Positions 17,094 to 26,879 of a DNA stretch of 64,000 nucleotides are shown here, piece by piece; positions within the stretch are counted from its first letter, which is position 1; the number at the start of each line of letters is the position of its first letter. The stretch covers positions 4,092,001 to 4,156,000 of the forward strand of contig NZ_CP017479.1 in assembly GCF_001761465.1 (NCBI RefSeq). The letters are read 5' to 3'. A program made the position numbers and the translations under genes. The notes below the pieces were generated by a model, which was given only the letters and a program-made list of their open reading frames with translations, was not told the DNA's origin and searched no databases. Origin of the DNA: Flavobacterium gilvum. GTDB lineage: Bacteria; Bacteroidota; Bacteroidia; Flavobacteriales; Flavobacteriaceae.

Positions 17094-20090
17094 ATGCCTC
17101 AAAACTATAAATCTATCAAATATTCTATAGTAATAGCTTTCTTTTTCTTTATTAATTCAAATGCACAAGTCATCCAATGGCAAAACACAATCGGAGGGGA
17201 TAATTATGAATGGCCCACATTTATTGAATTAGCCAATGATGGAAATTATATAAGCGGAGGTTATTCATTCTCAGATATCTCAAGAGACAAAACTGAAAAC
17301 TCAAGAGGTTTTAACGATTTTTGGCTTATTAAAATAGATGATACTTCTGGTAATCTATTATGGCAAAAAACCATTGGAGGAATCGACAATGACTATTTAG
17401 TTTCAGCAAAAGAGACAACAGATGGAGGTTATATATTAGGGGGATACAGTTCTTCTCCAATATCTGGTGAAAAAACACAAAATTCAAGGGGTTATGATGA
17501 TTATTGGGTTGTAAGACTGGATGCAAATAGAAATATTAAATGGGACAAAACCTATGGTGGATCTGGCGTTGATAGATTAACATCAATTATACAAACGGAT
17601 GATGGCGGTTACCTTATAGGTGGCTCTTCGGATTCGAATATTTCGGGAGAAAAATCTGAAAATTCAAGAGGAAATATTGACATGTGGGTAATAAAAATTG
17701 ATGCATCAGGCAATATAATTTGGCAAAAAACATTCGGAGGCAGTAACCTAGACTGGGTTCAATCCATGATTAAAACTCCTGATGGTGGATATATTTTGGC
17801 AGGTTCATCTCATTCAAATATATCGGGAGATAAAACCCAAAATTCAAGAGGCTTTGGAGATTATTGGATTCTTAAAATTGATGCTATTGGAAATATTATT
17901 TGGCAAAAAACTATTGGAGGCAATAATGGTGATTATGCCAAATCAATTATTACCACTTCAGATGGCAATTATATCATTGGTGGCGACTCTTCTTCAAATA
18001 TTTCAGGAGAAAAAAGTGAAAACACCATTAGTAATTCACCAGATGTCTGGCTTGTAAAAATAGACAACAACGGACAATTATTGTGGCAAAAAAACATTGG
18101 AGGAAACAATACCGAATCATTTGAAAACATCAGAACTACGTCAGACAATGGTTTTATTCTGGCAACAATGTCTGCTTCGGAAATTTCAGGCTCTAAAACT
18201 GAAGCTTCTCGTGGTGGTGCGGATTATTGGGTTATCAAACTAGACACAAATGGTAATTTTGAATGGGACAAAACTATTGGTGGTAACGGTCCTGACCAAA
18301 CAGAATCAATTGTACAAGGCAGAGATGGAAGTTACGTTGTTACTGGTTGGTCTCAATCCAACATTTCCGGTGATAAATCTGAAAACAAAAGCGGATTACA
18401 AGATTTTTGGTATGCAAAAATTAAGGTATGTGGCAATAATGTCCCTTCACCTAGCAACTACTTTGTCTGTTTGGGAAGCACAATTGATCTCTCTGCAGCA
18501 GGAGGAATTAGTTATTCTTGGACTGGCCCTAATGGTTTTACATCAACTCAACAGAACCCTTCAATTCTTAATGCAAACGCATCAAAAGCAGGACAATATA
18601 GATGTAATATTACTGAACAAGAAGGTTGTAGTATAACTAAATTAGTAGATGTTAGTATCAATAATCAACCATTACCAACTTTAACTTCCCCACAATCTTT
18701 CTGCATTCAACAAAATGCATCTTTAAATAATATTGCAATAACAGGCCAAAATATAAAATGGTATGACACATTAACGACTGGAAACCTTTTATCAAATACA
18801 ACTCCTCTTCAGAATAACAGAATCTATTACGCTTCTCAAACTATTAACAGTTGCGAAAGCGAAAGAATTCCGGTAACAATTAACATTCAAAATACATTGG
18901 CTCCAACAGGAAATACAAATCAAACTTTTTGTTCCAGTCAAAATCCTACTATTGCTAATATCCAAGTTAACGGAAACTCAATAAAATGGTATGATGCTAT
19001 AAACAATGGTTCATTACTTGTAGCAACTACTAATTTACAAAACGGAAAAACATACTACGTTTCTCAAACTGTGAATAATTGTGAAAGTTCCAGACTTGGA
19101 GTTTTGGTTTCAATTGTCAATACGCCTTCTGCTCCAACAGGGAACACAAATCAGGCATTTTGTAAAAATCAAAATACAAACCTCAGTAATATTCAAATAG
19201 CAGGTCAAAATATAAAATGGTACGATTCGAATCTTTCAACAACGGTCTTGCCAAACACTACTTTATTAGAAAACAACAAAACCTATTACGCCTCACAAAC
19301 TGTAGGGTGTGAAAGCGTAAGAACTGCTATTTTAGTCCAAATTAATGATACTGCTTTGCCAACGGGAAACAGCAGCCAACAATTTTGCATCGATGAAAAC
19401 GCCACTATTGCAAATCTTAATGTAACTGGAACAAATCTAAAATGGTATGATTCTGCAATAAACGGGAATATTTTACAACAATCAACATTGCAAAATGCTG
19501 TTTATTACGCAACGCAAACATTGAATAATTGCGAAAGCGAAAGATATGCTGTTACTGTAAAAGTTCAGGATACTCAAATTCCGATTGCGGATTCCCCACA
19601 GGTATTTTGTATTCAAAAAAATGCTTTAATCAGAGATATTGATATTACGGGACAAAATATAAAATGGTATGATGGCTACACTTCTTCTGTAAATTTGACA
19701 GAATCAACGCTACTTGTAAATGGAATTACGTATTATGCTTCACAGTTAATAAACAATTGCGAAAGCGAGCGAATTCCTGTAACTATAGATATTCTTAATG
19801 CAACCGCTAGTGACTGTATCAACCTTATTGATGAACTTCCCTATCCCAAATTCTTTACGCCCAATAATGATGGATTCAATGATCATTGGACAATTGACTT
19901 TGCTTATTTGGCACCCAAATCAACCATAAAAATATTTGATCGTTATGGAAAAATCATAAAAGAATTAACACTTGATTCTTCTTGGGACGGAACCTATAAT
20001 GGATACCAACTTCCCGCAACAGATTATTGGTTTGTAGTGACAAGAGCAAACGGCAAAGAATTCAGAAGTCATTTTAGTCTAAAGCGATAA
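17094..20090 (+). CDS. T9SS substrate with seven-blade propeller repeats, Ig-like repeats and type B sorting domain
   Basis: 998-residue secreted surface protein. A signal peptide ends SNAQ near residue 25. Residues 25-445 hold seven copies of a roughly 60-residue unit (WQKTIGG ... DGGYILGGSS ... ISGEK ... DYWVIKID), which is what a seven-bladed beta-propeller needs. One Ig/PKD-like domain follows (to about 520). Then come five copies of a roughly 75-residue unit (FC...N...NIKWYD...TYYASQ...CESERIPV). The end, PKFFTPNNDGFNDHW ... IKIFDRYGKIIKEL ... WDGTYNG, is the gliding-motility-associated type B C-terminal domain recognised by type IX secretion. Probably an adhesin or glycan-binding protein; the ligand is unknown. 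Confidence 0.9.
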   Translation: MPQNYKSIKYSIVIAFFFFINSNAQVIQWQNTIGGDNYEWPTFIELANDGNYISGGYSFSDISRDKTENSRGFNDFWLIKIDDTSGNLLWQKTIGGIDNDYLVSAKETTDGGYILGGYSSSPISGEKTQNSRGYDDYWVVRLDANRNIKWDKTYGGSGVDRLTSIIQTDDGGYLIGGSSDSNISGEKSENSRGNIDMWVIKIDASGNIIWQKTFGGSNLDWVQSMIKTPDGGYILAGSSHSNISGDKTQNSRGFGDYWILKIDAIGNIIWQKTIGGNNGDYAKSIITTSDGNYIIGGDSSSNISGEKSENTISNSPDVWLVKIDNNGQLLWQKNIGGNNTESFENIRTTSDNGFILATMSASEISGSKTEASRGGADYWVIKLDTNGNFEWDKTIGGNGPDQTESIVQGRDGSYVVTGWSQSNISGDKSENKSGLQDFWYAKIKVCGNNVPSPSNYFVCLGSTIDLSAAGGISYSWTGPNGFTSTQQNPSILNANASKAGQYRCNITEQEGCSITKLVDVSINNQPLPTLTSPQSFCIQQNASLNNIAITGQNIKWYDTLTTGNLLSNTTPLQNNRIYYASQTINSCESERIPVTINIQNTLAPTGNTNQTFCSSQNPTIANIQVNGNSIKWYDAINNGSLLVATTNLQNGKTYYVSQTVNNCESSRLGVLVSIVNTPSAPTGNTNQAFCKNQNTNLSNIQIAGQNIKWYDSNLSTTVLPNTTLLENNKTYYASQTVGCESVRTAILVQINDTALPTGNSSQQFCIDENATIANLNVTGTNLKWYDSAINGNILQQSTLQNAVYYATQTLNNCESERYAVTVKVQDTQIPIADSPQVFCIQKNALIRDIDITGQNIKWYDGYTSSVNLTESTLLVNGITYYASQLINNCESERIPVTIDILNATASDCINLIDELPYPKFFTPNNDGFNDHWTIDFAYLAPKSTIKIFDRYGKIIKELTLDSSWDGTYNGYQLPATDYWFVVTRANGKEFRSHFSLKR

Positions 20091-20096
20091 AAGGGC

Positions 20097-20129
20097 ACAA
20101 AAAAAGACCAAATTATTGGTCTTTTTTGT
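20097..20129. terminator. Bidirectional terminator
   Basis: AAAAAAGACCAA pairs with TTGGTCTTTTTT. It lies between the convergent T9SS substrate and hydrolase genes. Confidence 0.85.
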
Positions 20130-20145
20130 GTAAAATACGAATTCA

Positions 20146-21522
20146 TTACTTCACCTGCGCCAAAACCCAATTTGAGATTTCTTCCAATGCCGTTGGCGAA
20201 AAAGTCTGCTCGATTGTGGCGTATTCATTTGGCGAACCTGTTTCACATTCCTGAAACAAATGATTCAGATTGGGGAGTTTTTTTATAGCAACATTTTTGT
20301 TTCCCCCTTTGGTCAATGCCGCTTTAATTGCCTCCAGATTAACATCAGCTGGAACTTGTATATCTTTTTCACCATTGAGTGCCAAAACTGGACATTTTAC
20401 TTTCTCCAATGCTGTTGCTGGATTTAGTTTTAAAAAGCAAACCATCCAGGGAGTCGTGATACTGCCTGACAATGAATTAATCTGATCTGCATTTAATTTA
20501 TGTTCTAGTTTTTGTTTTAAATAAGTCGTTACCTGACTCTTTACAATGTCCCGACTCGCAGCGGAATTCACAATAATGTCATAAGCTCCTTTAAAAATTT
20601 CCTTTCCTTGCTGAATTTGATTTTCAGGAACGTTCATTTGTCGTTCTATCTTTTCTTTTTGCAAAAGCAATAATTGGTCAGGATGAATTCCCACACCTGC
20701 CAATAAAACAATAAAATCTATCTCTTTCGAATTTTCAGCAACAAGAGGCGCAATCATTCCTCCTTCGCTATGTCCTATCAGTCCAATTTTGTTTTTATCA
20801 ATTTCCTTTCTGGTTTGCAGGTAAGCGATTCCTGCCTGAACATCTTTGGCAAAATCCAAAGTTGTTGCCGTTTTAAATTCGCCTGTTGATTTTCCTGTTC
20901 CTCGGTCGTCAAAGCGCAGAACGGCTATTCCTTTTTTGGTTAGGTAATCAGCCAGAACCAAAAAAGGTTTGTGCTCAAATATTTCTTCATTTCTATTTTG
21001 CGGCCCACTCCCACTTATCAAAATCGCAACTGGAAACTTGCCTTCTTTTTTGGGTAAAGTCAGCGTACCTGCCAAAACATTCTTGTCAATTTTGTTTTCA
21101 AAAGTTACGTCTTCCGTATAATATGGAAACGGTTCTTTGGGTTCCTGAGGCCTTTTGGCAGCTTCTTTTTTTAGTTTTTCTCTGGACAAATTCAATGGAA
21201 ATGACTGACCGCTTTGAGTAAAAGTACCAACAATCACACCAAATTGATTCAGCACCCCTTCAAAACCAATTCTGGCATTAGGCATTTCAAATTTCAAAGT
21301 TGAATTTTGAAAACTGGTAGTCGCAACTGGGATTCCTTTGGCTCCCTGATCGGGGCTATCCATCGTAGTGCTATAGCCTTTTTCGTTTTTTGAAATATTA
21401 AAAACAAGTGTTAATTGTCCGCCTGGAACTTTTAAAAAACCATTCCATTGCCCGGCAATATCTTGTCCAAACCCAGTAAATGCAACCAAAATTGCAATTA
21501 AAACAAATGCTGTTTTTTTCAT
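20146..21522 (-). CDS. Exported alpha/beta hydrolase (S33-like)
   Basis: About 458 residues from the chosen ATG at 21522. That start is preferred over one 10 codons earlier because it begins a clean signal peptide (KKTAFVLIAILVAFTGFG, then Q). The first 110 mature residues form a beta-rich module (QWNGFLKVPGGQLTLVFNI) often found before this hydrolase type. The hydrolase core has the oxyanion strand ILISGSGPQNR, nucleophile elbow GHSEGG and a C-terminal His in LPNLNHLFQ. It is related to the Bacteroidetes S9/S33 hydrolases annotated as peptidases or esterases; the substrate is unassigned. Confidence 0.85.
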   Translation of the reverse strand: MKKTAFVLIAILVAFTGFGQDIAGQWNGFLKVPGGQLTLVFNISKNEKGYSTTMDSPDQGAKGIPVATTSFQNSTLKFEMPNARIGFEGVLNQFGVIVGTFTQSGQSFPLNLSREKLKKEAAKRPQEPKEPFPYYTEDVTFENKIDKNVLAGTLTLPKKEGKFPVAILISGSGPQNRNEEIFEHKPFLVLADYLTKKGIAVLRFDDRGTGKSTGEFKTATTLDFAKDVQAGIAYLQTRKEIDKNKIGLIGHSEGGMIAPLVAENSKEIDFIVLLAGVGIHPDQLLLLQKEKIERQMNVPENQIQQGKEIFKGAYDIIVNSAASRDIVKSQVTTYLKQKLEHKLNADQINSLSGSITTPWMVCFLKLNPATALEKVKCPVLALNGEKDIQVPADVNLEAIKAALTKGGNKNVAIKKLPNLNHLFQECETGSPNEYATIEQTFSPTALEEISNWVLAQVK

Positions 21523-21720
21523 TTTTATAAAATTAAATTTTAAACCAAACAAACTTTTTTCTTTTATCTAATTTCCCACATTTAATGCACGAATACAAAA
21601 GCAGAACAAAGAATAAAGAAAGACAAATTTTTCTTCAAAAGCCCAGATATTTACTTTTGGGCAGAATTATTCAATGCTTTAAAATTAGTATTCCTTTTTC
21701 AAAATACTTACAAAATCTCC

Positions 21721-21757
21721 AAAAAAAAGGACAACAATTTAATTTGTTGTCCTTTTT
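21721..21757. terminator. Terminator downstream of the MFS gene
   Basis: AAAAGGACAACAA pairs with TTGTTGTCCTTTT, 20 bp beyond the end of the minus-strand transporter gene. Confidence 0.8.
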
Positions 21758-21776
21758 ATGAAATATATAAACAAAT

Positions 21777-23054
21777 TTAAAACTTATGTTCTTTTTTACT
21801 AATTACCAATAACGAAAACAACGAAATACAAGCGGCAATCGTCAGATAAAAACCAACGTAGGTCAAACTGTAATTAGTGGCAAGCCAAATAGCAATCATG
21901 GGTGCAAAAGCCGCCCCTAAAATCCCGGCCATATTAAAAGTTAACGATGCTCCGGAATATCTGACGTTAGTTGGAAACAACTCCGATAAAAAAGTTCCCA
22001 AAGGCCCATAAGTAAATCCCATCAATGACATTCCGATGCATAAAAATACGGTAACCAAAACAGGATTTCCTGAATTTAAAAAATTGGAAAACAAAAAGCC
22101 AAAAACAGCAATAACAATTGTAGCGGAAATAAGCATTTTTCGGCGTCCGATTTTGTCTGCAACAACTGCCGAAACAGGAATAAAAAGTGCAAAAAACAAA
22201 ACCGAAAACAACTGCATCAACAAAGCATCTCTTTTGTTAAAACCTAAATGAGAAGTTTCCCAACTTAGTGCAAATACAGTCATTAAATAAAAAACCAAAA
22301 AAGTAGTAATAGCCGCAAATGTTCCGAAAATCAATTGATTTTTATAGGATTTCACAAGTTCTACAAAAGGGATTTTCACTTCTTCGTGTTCCTTTTTGGA
22401 ATTTTCAAAAGATGGGGTTTCAGTGATTTTTGTTCGGATATAAAAACCTACTATAACCAAAAGTGAACTGGCAATAAAAGGAATTCTCCAGCCATAATTC
22501 ATAAAATCTTCACTGGTCATCGAGTCTGTCAACAGTAAAAAAGTACCACCTGACAGCAACAAACCGATAGGCGCTCCCAATTGTGGAAACATTCCGTACC
22601 AAGCGCGTTTGTTTGGCGGAGCATTTTCGATAGCCAATAAAACAGCTCCTCCCCATTCGCCTCCTAAACCAACGCCTTGTCCAAATCGACATAACATTAA
22701 CAACAAAGGCGCAACCATGCCAACACTAGCATAACTAGGCAAAAATCCAATAGTCACGGTCGAAATACCCATTGTCAATAAGGCGGCAACCAAGGTAAAT
22801 TTGCGCCCGATTTTATCTCCATAATGCCCAAAAAAAGCCGAACCCAATGGTCGAGATAAAAACGCTATTGAAAAAGTAGCTAATGATTCCAAAGTCGCCA
22901 TTGTCTTATCTGCATTCGGGAAAAACAATTGCGGAAATACCAAAACCGCTGCATTGGCATAAATATAAAAGTCGAAAAATTCGATTGTGGTGCCTATCAA
23001 GCTTCCAAAAAGAACATGTTTTAGTGAATTCTTCTGATCGGGATTGTTTTTCAT
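21777..23054 (-). CDS. MFS transporter, metabolite:H+ symporter (MHS) family
   Basis: 425 residues with twelve predicted membrane helices. The family signature is at the start: GTTIEFFDFYIYANAA, then the loop-2 motif FGHYGDKIGRK (G-D-x-x-G-R-K/R) and its second-half echo ADKIGRRKML. The region RFGQGVGLGGEWGGAVLL is diagnostic of MHS proteins such as ProP, ShiA and KgtP. It should import an organic acid, betaine or similar solute with protons across the inner membrane; the substrate cannot be told. It has no operon partner. Confidence 0.88.
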   Translation of the reverse strand: MKNNPDQKNSLKHVLFGSLIGTTIEFFDFYIYANAAVLVFPQLFFPNADKTMATLESLATFSIAFLSRPLGSAFFGHYGDKIGRKFTLVAALLTMGISTVTIGFLPSYASVGMVAPLLLMLCRFGQGVGLGGEWGGAVLLAIENAPPNKRAWYGMFPQLGAPIGLLLSGGTFLLLTDSMTSEDFMNYGWRIPFIASSLLVIVGFYIRTKITETPSFENSKKEHEEVKIPFVELVKSYKNQLIFGTFAAITTFLVFYLMTVFALSWETSHLGFNKRDALLMQLFSVLFFALFIPVSAVVADKIGRRKMLISATIVIAVFGFLFSNFLNSGNPVLVTVFLCIGMSLMGFTYGPLGTFLSELFPTNVRYSGASLTFNMAGILGAAFAPMIAIWLATNYSLTYVGFYLTIAACISLFSLLVISKKEHKF

Positions 23055-23193
23055 TTTGGTTTCGAGATAATTATATTTTTATGAAATTAGGGCATAAAAA
23101 TGCCTTTATTTTTTCAAAGTAGCAAACATTTATTTACCAAAACAAAACTTTATTGTGAAAATTCAAAAAAGATTATGGGTTTTGCACAGCTAC

Positions 23194-23242
23194 TTTCTGC
23201 TTTCTGTTTTCCACCTACTACAACCTATTGCCCATTGCCTTA
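23194..23242. repeat. Intergenic tract of iterated heptamers before bshC
   Basis: Successive 7-base words (TTTCTGC, TTTCTGT, TTTCCAC, then drifting to ACCTATTG and CCCATTGCC) lie in the gap before bshC. Same style as the tracts at 13070 and 1668. Confidence 0.45.
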
Positions 23243-23279
23243 TTTTCATTAAATTTACAGCTATCAAAAAAATAAAATT

Positions 23280-24883
23280 ATGCCTACCGACTGTATCAGC
23301 TATCAAACCTCAGGATATTTTTCCAAATTGATACAAGATTATTTAAACCAAAAGCAAGAATTAAAACCTTTATACAACCATTTCCCAACACTCATTAACT
23401 TTGAAAAACAAATCATTGAAAAAAAGAAAATTTCAATGAAAATAATAATGGGAATAAAAAAAGAGAATTATTAGTTTCTGTTTTAGAAAAGCAATATGCC
23501 AATCTAAATCCTTCAGCATCGACTCTAAACAATATTAAACTATTAAGCAATCCAAACACTTTTACAGTCACCACGGGGCATCAGCTGAATTTATTTTCTG
23601 GACCATTGTATTTTTTATATAAAATCATATCAACCATAAATCTTACCAAGGAATTAAAATCAAAATATACCGAAAATAATTTCGTTCCGGTGTATTGGAT
23701 GGCAACCGAAGACCACGATTTTGAAGAAATCAATTATTTCAGTTTCAAAGGAAAAAAATTTCATTGGAACAGAGAAAGCACTGGCCCAGTTGGAAGATTA
23801 TCCACAGATGGACTGGACGATTTTCTTGAAATATTTGAACTGGAAATAGGTCACAGCACTAATGCGAATACCATAAAAAAACTTTTTGAAGATTCGTATC
23901 TCAAACATGATAATCTCGCCGATGCTACAAGATATTTGGCGAATGCGCTTTTTGGAGAATTTGGACTAGTCATTATCGATGCTGATAATCCTGATCTAAA
24001 ACGCAGTTTTATTCCTTATATAAAAGAAGAATTATTGCAACAAACGTCTTTTAGAAAAGTAACCGAAACCAACGAAAGTTTAAGCAATTACTTCGTTCAA
24101 GTGAATCCGCGCGAAATTAACTTATTCTATATTGAAGATAATTTGCGGGAACGAATTATTCTTGAGAATGGAATTTACAAGGTCAATCACACAAAAATTG
24201 AATTTACTGAAACTAAAATTTTAAACTTATTAGAAAGCAATCCGGAGAAATTCAGTCCGAACGTAATCATGCGTCCGCTGTACCAAGAAGTAATTCTGCC
24301 CAATTTATGCTACATTGGCGGTGGTGGAGAAATTGCCTATTGGCTGGAACTGAAATCATTTTTTGCTTCCGCAAAAGTGACTTTCCCCATGTTGTTAATA
24401 CGAAACTCAGTTCTTTTGACAACCGAAAAACAAAACAAAAAAGCCGATAATTTAGACCTTAGCTGGTCTGATTTATTTTCGAAACAAGCTGAATTAGTCA
24501 ATCGCATTACCCAAAAACTTTCTGATTTCCCGATTGATTTCACAGAGCAAAAAGAAGCTCTAAGAAAACAATTCGAAACACTTTCAGAATTAGCCAATCA
24601 CACCGATAAATCATTTTTGGGCGCTGTAAAAGCACAGGAAGTCAAACAAACAAAAGGTTTAGAAAATCTTGAAAAAAGATTACTCAAAGCCCAAAAAAGA
24701 AAATTTCATGACGAACTGCAACGTATTATTGATTTGCAAAATGAATTATTCCCAAACCAAAGTTTACAGGAACGCCAAGCCAATTTTTCGGAATTTTATA
24801 TTGAAAATGGAGAACGTTTGATTCCTCAGATAATGAGGCAACTAAAGGCATTGGAACAAAATTTTAACATAATAACTTTTTAA
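23280..24883 (+). pseudogene. bshC: Bacillithiol synthase BshC, interrupted by a one-base frameshift
   Basis: BshC adds cysteine to glucosaminyl-malate in the last step of bacillithiol synthesis. The N-terminal segment MPTDCISYQTSGYFSKLI starts at 23280 and reads to a stop at 23474. The rest continues in the +2 frame: NFNEN, then LLVSVLEKQY, VTTGHQLNLFSGPLYFLYK and VYWMATEDHDFEE, to the stop at 24883. The break falls in a run of seven A at 23419-23425; one more A gives a single 534-residue frame, the normal BshC length. There is no other damage, so this is either a sequencing or assembly error or a very recent mutation. The downstream NagX-like gene follows after 84 bp. Confidence 0.9.
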
Positions 24884-24959
24884 GTTGCTAAAATTCTAAA
24901 AGATTTAAGCAACTCAAAAAAAACTTTGTAACTTAGAATCTTAGAACCTCAGCAACTTT
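24882..24959. repeat. Hairpin of iterated 8-base words
   Basis: The right half repeats the octamer CTTAGNNN (CTTTGTAA, CTTAGAAT, CTTAGAAC, CTCAGCAA). The left half carries the complementary words (AAGTTGCT, AAAATTCT, AAAAG), so the whole gap can fold as one long imperfect hairpin. A tract of the same type fills 37188-37272. Confidence 0.7.
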
Positions 24960-24967
24960 ATAAAAAA

Positions 24968-26239
24968 ATGACCAAAGACCGCCTTATTTCGCTTGATGTT
25001 TTTAGAGGATTAACCATCCTGTTAATGACCATCGTCAACAACCCGGGAAACTGGGCCACCGTTTACCCTCCTCTACTTCACTCCGAATGGCACGGTTGCA
25101 CTCCAACCGACTTAGTTTTTCCTTTTTTCATTTTCATTATGGGAGTAGCTGTTTCTTTTGCCATGCCAACCAAAAATTACGACAGCACTACTTTTAGCAA
25201 AATATTTACTCGTTCGTTACGAATGATTTGTTTGGGAATATTTTTTAATTTTTTTGGAAAAATACAACTCTTCGGACTTGAAGAAATACCCTTAGTAATT
25301 TGTCGTTTACTTATCACAGCAGCTGTAGGTTATGCATTGATGGGGAATTTCAATGCAAAGCTAAAAACCTATTTGGTGATTTCTATTTTTGCAATTTATA
25401 TAATCTTAGCTTACAGCGGCATCGAAGACTATGAAATCGTGAGACTTCCTGGAGTTTTGCAACGCATTGGAATTGTGTATTTCATAACTTCTCTTTTGTA
25501 TCTAAAGACTACTCAAAGAACACAATTATTGGTTACGATTGGAATACTACTAAGCTATTGGGCAATTATGACCCTTATTCCAGCACCTGGATTCGAAATC
25601 ACAAACCTAGAAAAAGGAACCAACTTAGCCGCTTGGACAGATAGTCTTTTATTAAAAGACCATATGTGGCAAATGACCAAAACTTGGGATCCTGAAGGAA
25701 TTCTTAGCACAATTCCGGCAATTGCAACAGGAATCATTGGTTTATTAATCGGGCAATTACTAAATAGTCCCGCATTAAAAACAGAAAAAGTAAAAAAAAT
25801 ATTCCTAATCGGAATCGTACTTATCGTTTTGGGACAATTATGGAATATTGTTTTCCCTATCAACAAATCACTTTGGACTAGTTCTTATGTTCTTTTCACT
25901 GCGGGATTGGCTACATTAATTTTATCCATTTTATATTATTGTATTGACATTGCCGGCATTAAAAAAGGAACTAAATTATTTCTTATTTGGGGTGTGAATC
26001 CTATGATTGTATTCTTTCTGTCCGAAATAATTCCGCAGGCAATGATTATGATTTCTTTCCCAAATCCAATAAATCCAACGAAAAAAATCAACCTTTTGAA
26101 TTATCTTTATATCACAGGGGTTGAGCCTTTTTTCAATAATCCCATGACGGCTTCATTAACATTTGCCTTGATTTATGCCGGTTTATGGTCGATACTTTTG
26201 GCTTACTTCTACAAAAAGAAAATGTATTTCAAAGTTTAA
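24968..26239 (+). CDS. NagX-like membrane acyltransferase (heparan-alpha-glucosaminide N-acetyltransferase family)
   Basis: 423 residues with about ten to twelve membrane helices. The family opening is clear: RLISLDVFRGLTILLMTIVNNPG, LLHSEWHGCTPTDLVFPFFIFIMGVAVSFA. The likely catalytic His is in this HSEWHG segment. Relatives transfer acetyl groups across the membrane to amino sugars (human HGSNAT) or occur in chitin and GlcNAc utilisation loci (NagX). No GlcNAc genes adjoin it here; it follows bshC on the same strand. The role in amino-sugar acetylation is inferred from the family. Confidence 0.85.
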   Translation: MTKDRLISLDVFRGLTILLMTIVNNPGNWATVYPPLLHSEWHGCTPTDLVFPFFIFIMGVAVSFAMPTKNYDSTTFSKIFTRSLRMICLGIFFNFFGKIQLFGLEEIPLVICRLLITAAVGYALMGNFNAKLKTYLVISIFAIYIILAYSGIEDYEIVRLPGVLQRIGIVYFITSLLYLKTTQRTQLLVTIGILLSYWAIMTLIPAPGFEITNLEKGTNLAAWTDSLLLKDHMWQMTKTWDPEGILSTIPAIATGIIGLLIGQLLNSPALKTEKVKKIFLIGIVLIVLGQLWNIVFPINKSLWTSSYVLFTAGLATLILSILYYCIDIAGIKKGTKLFLIWGVNPMIVFFLSEIIPQAMIMISFPNPINPTKKINLLNYLYITGVEPFFNNPMTASLTFALIYAGLWSILLAYFYKKKMYFKV

Positions 26240-26316
26240 AAAACAAAAAACCACTGTAATAACAGTTTTCTTCCATTAAATTGATAATTTGCTAAAATCA
26301 TTCCATAAAAAAAGTC

Positions 26317-26324
26317 TATTTTTG
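26317..26324 (+). promoter_or_regulatory. Candidate -7 promoter element of ndk
   Basis: TATTTTTG matches TAnnTTTG and lies 27 bases before the ndk start. No well-spaced -33 TTG was found. Confidence 0.45.
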
Positions 26325-26351
26325 CGCAAAATTTTAAAAACATAGACAAAA

Positions 26352-26771
26352 ATGGCGACTAACAGAACTTTTACAATGATTAAACCAGATGCTGTTGCAA
26401 ATGGACACATCGGAAACATATTGGCAATGATTACAAACGGTGGTTTTAAAATCGTTTCTTTGAAATTAACGCAATTAACTGTAGCAGATGCTCAAGCTTT
26501 TTACGCGGTACACGCTGCAAGACCTTTCTACGGAGAATTGGTAGAATTTATGTCAAGAGGTCCTATCGTTGCTGCTATTTTAGAAAAAGAAAATGCTGTT
26601 GAAGATTTCAGAACTTTAATTGGTGCTACAAATCCAGCCGAAGCTGCCGAAGGAACTATCCGTAAAGCATACGCAACTTCAATAGGAGAAAATGCCGTTC
26701 ACGGATCAGACAGCGACGAAAATGCTGCTATCGAAAGTGCATTCCACTTTGCAGGAAGAGAGCAGTTTTAA
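26352..26771 (+). CDS. ndk: Nucleoside diphosphate kinase
   Basis: Balances NTP and dNTP pools by phosphate transfer through a phosphohistidine. 139 residues, full length. It shows [14 protein letters not shown] at the start, [12 protein letters not shown], and the active-site loop [13 protein letters not shown] with the phosphorylated His near residue 116. The MKP variant of the usual ERTFxMIKPD opening is normal for Bacteroidetes. It is monocistronic, with a candidate -7 element and a strong terminator. Confidence 0.97.
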   Translation: MATNRTFTMIKPDAVANGHIGNILAMITNGGFKIVSLKLTQLTVADAQAFYAVHAARPFYGELVEFMSRGPIVAAILEKENAVEDFRTLIGATNPAEAAEGTIRKAYATSIGENAVHGSDSDENAAIESAFHFAGREQF

Positions 26772-26818
26772 GATTTTAGATTGTTGACTTTAGATTAACG
26801 ATTGAAGATTTTTTGAAT
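26771..26818. repeat. Intergenic tract of GATTNNN heptamers after ndk
   Basis: Six words in strict 7-base register (GATTTTA, GATTGTT, GACTTTA, GATTAAC, GATTGAA, GATTTTT) follow the ndk stop. Same word as the tract after rimO at 1668. Confidence 0.7.
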
Positions 26819-26819
26819 A

Positions 26820-26861
26820 GAAAAAAATCCCGTTTCAAAATATTGAAACGGGATTTTTTGT
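26820..26861. terminator. Bidirectional terminator between ndk and the glycosyltransferase fusion
   Basis: AAAATCCCGTTTCAA pairs with TTGAAACGGGATTTT. Confidence 0.88.
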
Positions 26862-26879
26862 TTTAAACTAATCTGAAAA

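Noticed and set aside
23419..23474. Programmed frameshift in bshC
   Set aside because: An A7 tract could slip, but I know of no programmed shift in bshC, and a second indel at 32314 makes error or recent mutation simpler.
26239..26275. Terminator after the NagX-like gene
   Set aside because: Stem is short and imperfect; not strong enough to list.
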